DNA of 6,485 bases from contig JACRUB010000109.1 in NCBI GenBank assembly GCA_014305015.1, forward strand, positions 1-6,485, read 5' to 3'. This document shows positions 1 to 5,054 of the stretch, piece after piece. The stretch is from Vulcanimicrobiota bacterium (GTDB lineage: Bacteria > Vulcanimicrobiota > Vulcanimicrobiia > Vulcanimicrobiales > Vulcanimicrobiaceae). Every line of letters begins with the position of its first letter. The first letter of the stretch is position 1. A program made the position numbers and the translations under genes. The notes beneath the pieces were generated by a model. That model was not told where the DNA came from. It saw only the letters and a list, made by a program, of their open reading frames with translations, and did not search any database.

Positions 1-1
1 G

Positions 2-97
2 TTGTCGAAAGCCGAGCTGGCGCGCATCGACGAAGCCGCACCACAAGGCGTGACGGCCGGTCAGCGCTACGCCGACATGAGTACCGTTAACCGCTAG
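2..97 (+). CDS. aldo/keto reductase, C-terminal fragment (cut by window edge)
   Basis: The second frame is open from the left edge to a TAG at 95-97 and gives 31 residues. They contain ELARIDEAAPQG, then AGQRYADMSTVNR at the very end. This matches the usual C-terminus of bacterial aldo/keto reductases, in which a final helix of the type 'EL..ID..AP.G..AG.RY' is followed by a short tail ending in NR. Such enzymes are cytosolic NADPH-dependent reductases of aldehydes and ketones with a TIM-barrel fold. The catalytic tetrad and cofactor site lie upstream of the window, so substrate and activity cannot be judged. It is followed 27 bases later by the repeat at 121-142. No functional link to the pyrimidine operon is evident. 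The family call rests only on the tail and is therefore moderate. Confidence 0.7.
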   Translation: MSKAELARIDEAAPQGVTAGQRYADMSTVNR

Positions 98-120
98 AAT
101 GCGGCCGCGATACGGCAGAA

Positions 121-142
121 TGTCATGCTCAGCTTGTCGAAG
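121..142 (+). repeat. dispersed 22-base repeat, copy 1 (sense to DUF4126 gene)
   Basis: The copy reads TGTCATGCTCAG followed by CTTGTCGAAG. It matches the minus-strand copy at 4129-4150 in 20 of 22 positions, differing at positions 10 and 14. The ATG at 125-127 inside it is in frame with the following membrane-protein gene, so if used it would add the residues MLSLSK. The repeat has no internal stem long enough to call, and no transposase is nearby. It resembles short extragenic repeats scattered through many bacterial genomes. Confidence 0.75.
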
Positions 143-151
143 TATGGCGGT

Positions 152-727
152 ATGGATGCCGTCTCGCAGTACGCCCTTGCCTATGCGCTGACCACCTCCG
201 CGGGAATCCGAGCCTTGCTTCCACTGGCGGCCGTCTCGATCGCTGCGCACAATGGGTGGATTCATCCTTCCGGCGACTTCGCGTGGCTCGGACATGCGCT
301 CGTGATGTGGATTCTCATCAGCGTCGCGGCTCTCGAAATCTTAGCCGACAAGATTCCGTTCGTCGATCACGCAATGCATTTCGTGCAAGTTGCATCCAAG
401 CCCGCAGCGGCGGTGATTCTCGTCGGTGGAACCATGCACGCGCAAAGCCACGAGCAACTGGTATTTCTCATGGTTATCGGTGCCCTCAACGCACTCGGGA
501 TCCACGGCGCCGTGATGGGTGCGCGTGCGGCGTCGACAGCGGGAACAGCGGGCCTCGCAAATCCCGTGCTGAGCACGGTGGAAGACACCGGCTCAATCGG
601 CGGCATCGTCTTGGCGTTCTTCGCACCGGTTGTTGCCGCGGTTTTAGCCTTAGTGTTCACCGTATTACTGATTCTCGTTGGCCGCCACGTCTATCGCCGA
701 ATTCGGCCCAGACCAGTGTCACCCTGA
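152..727 (+). CDS. DUF4126 family small integral membrane protein
   Basis: The product is a hydrophobic protein of 191 residues from ATG 152, or 200 from ATG 125. The family signature is visible. Numbered from ATG 125, AGIRALLPL is at 26-34, EILADKIPFVDH at 71-82, KPAA at 92-95, HGAVMGARA at 127-135 and GLANPVLSTVED at 143-154. Hydrophobic segments at about 16-42, 55-75, 110-128 and 158-188 suggest four or more membrane helices, and the tail is basic (RHVYRRIRPR). No biochemical function is established for DUF4126 proteins that I know of. ATG 152 is preferred because the nine codons before it lie mostly in the repeat at 121-142, and family members usually begin about 15-20 residues before the AGxRA motif. 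Neither start has a convincing ribosome binding site. The stop TGA at 725-727 lies inside another repeat copy. The gene converges on the pyrimidine operon. Confidence 0.8.
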   Translation: MDAVSQYALAYALTTSAGIRALLPLAAVSIAAHNGWIHPSGDFAWLGHALVMWILISVAALEILADKIPFVDHAMHFVQVASKPAAAVILVGGTMHAQSHEQLVFLMVIGALNALGIHGAVMGARAASTAGTAGLANPVLSTVEDTGSIGGIVLAFFAPVVAAVLALVFTVLLILVGRHVYRRIRPRPVSP

Positions 728-763
728 AGTGTTCCGGGTTCGGAACTCTAGCTTGTCGAAGGG
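717..763 (+). repeat. dispersed repeat, copy 3, split by a 23-base hairpin insert
   Basis: Bases 717-727 (TGTCACCCTGA) and 751-763 (GCTTGTCGAAGGG) are the two halves of the same repeat. With 728-750 removed, the joined 22 bases match copy 1 in 19 of 22 positions. The left half ends in the TGA stop of the DUF4126 gene. The right half ends seven bases before the stop codon of the convergent FMN reductase gene. The outer CCCT (722-725) and AGGG (760-763) can also pair around the inner hairpin. Calling it a split copy rather than a longer variant form of the repeat is inference. Confidence 0.6.
728..749. terminator. hairpin between convergent genes, possible bidirectional terminator
   Basis: The arms AGTGTTCCG (728-736) and CGGAACTCT (741-749) form a nine-base stem with one T-T mismatch and a GGTT loop. 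The hairpin lies between the end of the plus-strand DUF4126 gene (727) and the end of the minus-strand operon (770), where a two-way terminator is expected. There is no T-run on either side, so classical intrinsic termination is doubtful. It may simply be the palindromic part of a repeat element, or may protect the 3' ends of the messages. Confidence 0.35.
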
Positions 764-769
764 CTCGGG

Positions 770-1354
770 CTAGTAAGGCACGCCGATCTTGCGCTTCTCT
801 TTGAGCGCTTCCATGTACCAAATGAATTCACGGAAGAACTCATCGTTGCGCTTTGTGAATTCCGGATCGGTAGGCTCCCCTTCGTCGCTAAACGCACTCC
901 CGACATGAGGAATGGTCATGTAGGTCGGGATTGAGGGCATCCCAAGTTCGCCGAGCATCGTGCGGAGTTGGACCGCGGCGCGCACGCCGCCAAACTGGCC
1001 CCCCGAATAGGACACGATTGCTGAGGGCCGCCAGAACCCTTCTTCCAGAAAATAGTCGAGCGTGTTGGAGAGCGCCGGCGGAATGGTTTGATTGTACTCA
1101 CCGGAGACAATCGCAAAGCCGTCGGCGCGCCTGTAGAGTCCGGCAAGCTTTTCAAGCTCCGGCGGTACCGTGCCCGGTTCGAACTCTTTATACATCTTAT
1201 CGAGAAGCGGCAGCTTCGTCTCCATCGGGTCGACGAGAATCGATTCGCATCCCCGCCGCGCGAGTTCCTTAACGATGTAGCGGGCGGCCTTGATGCCCTG
1301 ACGTTCGGTTCGCACCGATCCGTAGATCACAGGCACGACGAGCTCGTCGCCCAT
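770..1354 (-). CDS. NADPH-dependent FMN reductase family flavoprotein
   Basis: This 194-residue protein has the flavodoxin-like fold of the NADPH-dependent FMN reductase family (relatives include ChrR-type and azoreductase-type quinone or FMN reductases). The phosphate-binding loop is GSVRTERQG at 12-20, the flavin-ring loop is SGEYNQTIPPALSNTLDY at 84-101, and a glycine-rich SGGQFGG is at 117-123. Length is typical. Such enzymes are cytosolic and pass electrons from NAD(P)H to FMN, quinones or other acceptors. The ATG directly follows the TAA of the aminotransferase with no spacer and has no clear Shine-Dalgarno site, so translation is probably coupled to the upstream gene. It is the last gene of the operon. 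Reductive pyrimidine breakdown needs no such enzyme after ring reduction, so its substrate here is unknown. Family assignment is firm; role is open. Confidence 0.85.
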   Translation of the reverse strand: MGDELVVPVIYGSVRTERQGIKAARYIVKELARRGCESILVDPMETKLPLLDKMYKEFEPGTVPPELEKLAGLYRRADGFAIVSGEYNQTIPPALSNTLDYFLEEGFWRPSAIVSYSGGQFGGVRAAVQLRTMLGELGMPSIPTYMTIPHVGSAFSDEGEPTDPEFTKRNDEFFREFIWYMEALKEKRKIGVPY

Positions 1355-2650
1355 TTAAAGACTGCTCAGCGTCTCGGAAAGGACCCGCAGAAACTCCACG
1401 CTATCGTGATCGCTGAAAATCAGCGGCGGTTGAATGCGTAGGATGTTTCCGAAGCGGCCACCTTTGCCAATGAGTACGCCTCGATCTTTCATGCCTTGCA
1501 GTACGCGGTTCGTTTCGTCCGGCGCGTACGCTTTTGTTTTTCGATCTTTGACGAGCTCGATGCCGATCATCAAGCCATGTCCGCGCACTTCGCCTATGAG
1601 GGGAAACCGCGTCTGTAGATCGCGCAGTCCCTCGAGAAGCATTTTGCCTTGCCGCTTGGCGTTTGCAATCAACTGCTGTTTTTCGATAACCTCGAGCGTC
1701 ACGCTGCCCGCTGTGGTGGAGAGTGGATTGCCGCCGAACGTATTAATGTGCGGCCCCTTAAAGACGTCGGCCAGTTCCGGACGGGTAATCACGATGCCGA
1801 TCGGAAGCCCGCTGCCCAGGCCTTTCGCGGATGTGATGATGTCGGGAATTGTATTGTACGTCGATACCATCCCGAACATGCCGTCGCCAAGGCGTCCCCA
1901 GCCCGTTTGCACTTCGTCGGCAATTAAGAGCGTGCCGAATGGCTTGAGCGTCTCTTGCAGAACCTGGAAATATTCCGGCGGGGGCGTGATGATGCCGCCG
2001 ACTCCCGCAATGGTTTCGGCGATCATCGCAGCGGGTGCGCCGTTCGTCGCTGTTTCGATGACGCGTTTCGCGGATTTCGCGCAGGCGATTTCACACGACG
2101 GATATTCGAGATTGAGCGGACACCGGTAGCAATATGGATTCGGAACGAATGCAACGTGCGGCATGTCCGGACCAATGTTGCGCCAGTTGCTTTGACCGGC
2201 CATCGCGACGGTGTAGAGGGTGCGCCCGTGATACGCGTGTTCGAGCGCGAGAAAATCCGCCGATTTCTTCCAGCCGCGCGCAACCACCGCAGCCATTTCA
2301 TTTGCTTCGGAACCTGAGTTCGTGACGAAGGATTTTGTCATGCGCTCGGGCGAGATGTCCGCGACTTTTTCGGCGAAATCGAGTTGCTCGTCCGTTAAAT
2401 ACAACGTTGAAACGTGCATCAGCTTCTTGGCTTGTTCGCCAACTGCTTGCGCGACTTCGGTATTGCCGTACCCGAGCGTGTTGGTGGCAATGCCGGCAAA
2501 GGCGTCGAGGTACTCATTGCCCTCATCGTCCTTTACCTGACAACCATCTCCGGCAACGATCGTCAAGGGCTTATCGTAGTATTGCGCCTGCGCGGGAAAG
2601 AGATGTTTCTTGGCGCGATCGGCGTTAGAGGTCTTGCCTAGTAGTTTCAT
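1355..2650 (-). CDS. class III PLP aminotransferase, probable beta-alanine transaminase
   Basis: This 431-residue protein is a fold-type I, class III aminotransferase of typical length. The cofactor phosphate loop is NSGSEAN at 111-117, the ring-stacking aromatic is in HAYHGRT at 138-144, the cofactor-nitrogen aspartate is D245 in ADEVQTGWGR, and the Schiff-base lysine is K276 in SAKGLGSGLPIG. TFGGNPL at 304-310 is the partner-subunit loop. From its place after a beta-ureidopropionase it most likely transfers the amino group of beta-alanine (or beta-aminoisobutyrate) to pyruvate, glyoxylate or 2-oxoglutarate, giving malonate semialdehyde. Sequence alone does not exclude GABA or alanine-glyoxylate activity. 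Four cysteines (C174, C177, C186, C190) lie between the cofactor loop and D245. The ATG overlaps the transporter stop as ATGA and has GAAGGA six bases upstream (2657-2662), so this start is well supported. Confidence 0.88.
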   Translation of the reverse strand: MKLLGKTSNADRAKKHLFPAQAQYYDKPLTIVAGDGCQVKDDEGNEYLDAFAGIATNTLGYGNTEVAQAVGEQAKKLMHVSTLYLTDEQLDFAEKVADISPERMTKSFVTNSGSEANEMAAVVARGWKKSADFLALEHAYHGRTLYTVAMAGQSNWRNIGPDMPHVAFVPNPYCYRCPLNLEYPSCEIACAKSAKRVIETATNGAPAAMIAETIAGVGGIITPPPEYFQVLQETLKPFGTLLIADEVQTGWGRLGDGMFGMVSTYNTIPDIITSAKGLGSGLPIGIVITRPELADVFKGPHINTFGGNPLSTTAGSVTLEVIEKQQLIANAKRQGKMLLEGLRDLQTRFPLIGEVRGHGLMIGIELVKDRKTKAYAPDETNRVLQGMKDRGVLIGKGGRFGNILRIQPPLIFSDHDSVEFLRVLSETLSSL

Positions 2651-4146
2651 GCGACGTCCTTCGTGGCGGTGATGGCTTCAAAAGCTTCTTCAGAGATGAC
2701 CGATTTGTCTTCGCGCATGAGCAACCAATAGCCGAGTAGCCCGCCAATGAGGCCGAAAAGCCACCCACCTGCCCACAAGAAATGCAGCGGACTGACAAAC
2801 AAGCCCAAGAGCGACACAGCCCATCCGATGACGAGCGCTCCTACCGCACGCCAATTGAATCCGCCGCCGCCATACGAGTAGATGCCGTCCGGCGTGTACA
2901 GTTGCGCGAGATCCAAGCGTCTTTTTCGAACGAGCCAGTAATCGGCGATGGCGATACCGTCGAATGGCCCCAGCAATGCACCATAAGTGCCGAGCCAGGT
3001 GAAGATGTACGTCGAGAATGTCGCAAGGACGTACCACGGCTGCAGAGCGAGGCTCAGCAGTCCTGTGATGATCGCGCCGATTGCAAACGTTATGCGGCTT
3101 GGCCAGAGATTCTCAAATGCGCGCGCGGGCGCCATCACATTTGCGCCGACGTTGATCGTCACCGACGAGAGAACCACGATGATTCCCGCGACGATCACGA
3201 CAAACGGGGGGAATTTCAGAATGAGCTCGACCGGATTCCACAACGCCGTGCCAAACAGGATGACGGTCGCCGACGTGACCGCAATACCAATGAAGGAGAA
3301 AGCCGCCATCGTGAGCGGCATCGACCACGCTTGAGCAAGCATCTGGCCGCGCTGGGTCTTGGCGTAGCGCGTATAGTCGGGAATGTTGAGCGCCATCGTC
3401 GCCCAGAACGAAATAACTCCGATCACCGACGGGAAGAAGGCTGTCCAGAACTCGGCGCCATGAATCTTCGCCGGCGCTGCAAGCATCGGACCAAAGCCGC
3501 CGGTGCGCGTAAGCGCCCAAATCAGCAGCGCGATGGCACCGATTGCGAGCGTTGGTGCCGAGATTTGCGCCAGGCGGCCGATGGCTTGCGGCCCACGCAT
3601 TGCAATCGCGACGTTGATGACCCAGAAAATACCAAACGCGATTGCTAAATGCGCGCCGATTGCGGGCCAAAACGGAAGCGTGCGACTCAGAATCGCATCA
3701 AGTGCCTGCCCGCCAAACCAGGAATTGATGCCAAACCAGCCCGCAGCAATGAGCGCACGTGCGAGCGCCGGAATATGCGCGCCTTTGGTTCCGAACCATA
3801 ATCGCGCAAAAACCGGATACGGAATGCCGTACTTCGTGCCCGCATGTGAGACCAGCAAGATTGCGCCCATTACCACGATGCTGCCGACGAAAATCGTCAG
3901 CACGGATTCCCACCAATTCATACCGAGCGCAATCATACCGCTGGCGAGCGAATAGGTCGGCAGGCAAATGGACATTCCGATCCACAGTGCCGCAAATTTA
4001 GTGCCGGGCCAGGAATGCTCAGCACGCGTACACGGGCGCAGATCCTCGTTCCACATCGAGCTATTTTGCGAAAGGCGGACGGCGGCACCGTCCGTGAGGA
4101 CGACAAAATCGCCGTGTTTTGTTTGGTGCTTCGACAGGCTCAGCAT
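2647..4146 (-). CDS. NCS1 family nucleobase/hydantoin/allantoin transporter
   Basis: This is a 499-residue membrane permease with about twelve hydrophobic helices between residues 50 and 477. NCS1 hallmarks are NEDLRP at 33-38, GMNWWESVLTI at 75-85, GTKYGIPYPVFARLWFG at 103-119, AAGWFGINSWFGG at 134-146, SFWATMALNIPDYTRYAK at 246-263, NVGANVMAPARAF at 332-344 and GPFDGIAIADYW at 393-404. The family couples Na+ or H+ to uptake of uracil, cytosine, allantoin or hydantoins. Within this operon uracil, thymine, dihydropyrimidine or hydantoin is the likely cargo. W137 sits where Mhp1 has a substrate-stacking tryptophan; N141 stands where glutamine is common. The start is unusual: the ATG at 4146 lies inside the repeat at 4129-4150 and lacks a Shine-Dalgarno site. 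The next in-frame ATG is codon 31 (4056), but residues 16-30 look like family N-terminus, so 4146 is preferred. Confidence 0.88.
   Translation of the reverse strand: MLSLSKHQTKHGDFVVLTDGAAVRLSQNSSMWNEDLRPCTRAEHSWPGTKFAALWIGMSICLPTYSLASGMIALGMNWWESVLTIFVGSIVVMGAILLVSHAGTKYGIPYPVFARLWFGTKGAHIPALARALIAAGWFGINSWFGGQALDAILSRTLPFWPAIGAHLAIAFGIFWVINVAIAMRGPQAIGRLAQISAPTLAIGAIALLIWALTRTGGFGPMLAAPAKIHGAEFWTAFFPSVIGVISFWATMALNIPDYTRYAKTQRGQMLAQAWSMPLTMAAFSFIGIAVTSATVILFGTALWNPVELILKFPPFVVIVAGIIVVLSSVTINVGANVMAPARAFENLWPSRITFAIGAIITGLLSLALQPWYVLATFSTYIFTWLGTYGALLGPFDGIAIADYWLVRKRRLDLAQLYTPDGIYSYGGGGFNWRAVGALVIGWAVSLLGLFVSPLHFLWAGGWLFGLIGGLLGYWLLMREDKSVISEEAFEAITATKDVA
2657..2662 (-). promoter_or_regulatory. 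ribosome binding site of the aminotransferase gene
   Basis: GAAGGA on the minus strand lies six bases before the ATG at 2650 and inside the last codons of the transporter gene. It supports the overlapping ATGA start. Confidence 0.6.
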
Positions 4147-4150
4147 GACA
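4129..4150 (-). repeat. dispersed 22-base repeat, copy 2 (supplies transporter start codon)
   Basis: On the minus strand this reads TGTCATGCTGAG followed by CCTGTCGAAG, with 20 of 22 positions equal to copy 1 at 121-142. It begins four bases downstream of the amidase stop codon and covers the first codons of the transporter, encoding MLSLSK. It lies in the sense direction of the operon, at an internal gene junction rather than in a free intergenic region. Confidence 0.75.
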
Positions 4151-4153
4151 AGG

Positions 4154-5038
4154 TTACCCGGCGACTAGGTCGTCGTAGCTCTCGGGGCGGCGATCGCGGT
4201 AGAACTGCCACGTGTTGCGCACCTCGGTGATCACGTTGCGATCCATCACTCCGATAACGACTTCATCTTTGTCACGGCTGCCGACGGCAACCATTTGACC
4301 GCGTGGATCCACCAAATACGATTGTCCGTAGAATTCGCCCATATTCCACGGCTTCTCGATGCCGACTCGGTTGATTGCGCCGACATAGTATCCGTTAGCA
4401 ACGGCGTGCGCCGGCTGCTCGAGCTTCCAAAGGTATTCAGAAAGGCCCGCGACGGTAGCGGACGGATTGAATACGATCTCGGCTCCGTTTAGACCGAGCG
4501 CTCGCGCACCTTCGGGAAAGTGGCGGTCGTAACAGATGTAGACTCCGACCTTGGCGTACTGCGTCTCAAAAACAGGATAGCCCTGATTGCCCGGCCGGAA
4601 GTAATATTTCTCCCAAAAACCGCAGCCTTGCGGGCCGGCTTGTACCTGCGGAATGTGGTGCTTGCGATATTTTCCGAGGTATTTGCCGTCCGCATCGATG
4701 ACGGCGGCGGTGTTGTAATAGACACCCGCAAATTCTTCTTCGTACATGGGCACGACCAGCACGATGCCGAGCTCTTTGGCAAGGTCTTGCATCAGCTTGG
4801 TGGTTGGGCCGGCTGGAATCTGTTCGGTCGAGGAATACCACTTAGTGGTTTGCTCGGTGCAGAAGTATGGACCGTAAAAAATCTCTTGTAAGCAGACGAT
4901 TTGCGCCCCTTTTTTCTTTGCTTCGTGAATCAGTTTGAGGTGCTTGTCGGTTGCAGATTTCTTATGCATTTCAACCGGCTCGTTGCCGTCCACATCATGG
5001 TGCGCCTGAATGAGACCGATGGTGACCTTGGATTCCAA
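4154..5038 (-). CDS. beta-ureidopropionase (N-carbamoyl-beta-alanine amidohydrolase), nitrilase superfamily
   Basis: This 294-residue cytosolic amidase probably hydrolyses N-carbamoyl-beta-alanine to beta-alanine, CO2 and ammonia, the third step of reductive pyrimidine breakdown. The nitrilase catalytic triad is visible: E52 in LQEIFYGPYFC, K126 in GKYRKHHIP and C169 in VYICYDRHFPEGARA. E143 in FWEKYYFRPGN matches the conserved second glutamate. NGAEIVFNPSA at 184-194 and QSYLVDPRGQ at 239-248 are also typical. The closest alternative is N-carbamoylputrescine or N-carbamoyl-D-amino-acid amidase, but the FWEKxYFRPGNxGYPVF and EYLWKLEQPAHAVAN stretches and the neighbouring dihydropyrimidinase favour beta-ureidopropionase. 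It starts with TTG at 5038; GGAGGA at 5045-5050, six bases upstream, makes this start convincing. It lies 16 bases after the dihydropyrimidinase gene and 7 before the transporter. Confidence 0.88.
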   Translation of the reverse strand: MESKVTIGLIQAHHDVDGNEPVEMHKKSATDKHLKLIHEAKKKGAQIVCLQEIFYGPYFCTEQTTKWYSSTEQIPAGPTTKLMQDLAKELGIVLVVPMYEEEFAGVYYNTAAVIDADGKYLGKYRKHHIPQVQAGPQGCGFWEKYYFRPGNQGYPVFETQYAKVGVYICYDRHFPEGARALGLNGAEIVFNPSATVAGLSEYLWKLEQPAHAVANGYYVGAINRVGIEKPWNMGEFYGQSYLVDPRGQMVAVGSRDKDEVVIGVMDRNVITEVRNTWQFYRDRRPESYDDLVAG

Positions 5039-5044
5039 ACTGGT

Positions 5045-5050
5045 TCCTCC
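5045..5050 (-). promoter_or_regulatory. strong ribosome binding site deciding a TTG start
   Basis: GGAGGA on the minus strand ends six bases before the TTG at 5038-5036 that opens the amidase gene. It sits in the 16-base gap after the dihydropyrimidinase stop codon. The site fixes the rare start codon because no in-frame ATG lies nearby upstream or before the conserved beta-strand VTIGLIQ. Confidence 0.75.
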
Positions 5051-5054
5051 GGGA

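Noticed and set aside
1..12. TTGTCGAAA at the left edge resembling the repeat core
   Set aside because: Only about eight bases match, and they encode the in-frame LSK of the aldo/keto reductase tail, so chance is the simpler explanation.
101..108. GCGGCCGC palindrome in the spacer before the DUF4126 gene
   Set aside because: An eight-base GC palindrome is unremarkable at this base composition and has no linked operator-like partner.
256..804. Second plus-strand frame of 182 codons overlapping the DUF4126 gene
   Set aside because: It is a frame-shifted reading of the DUF4126 gene with an arginine-rich, motif-free product that runs over the repeat and into the convergent gene.
1434..2129. Plus-strand open frame of 231 codons opposite the aminotransferase
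   Set aside because: It is rich in Ser, Pro and Arg with no recognisable domain and is the complement of conserved aminotransferase sequence.
2782..3648. Long plus-strand open frame of 288 codons opposite the transporter gene
   Set aside because: Its product is a low-complexity run rich in Arg, Asp and Glu with no family motif, and it lies wholly antisense to a convincing NCS1 permease. Codon bias on the opposite strand explains it.
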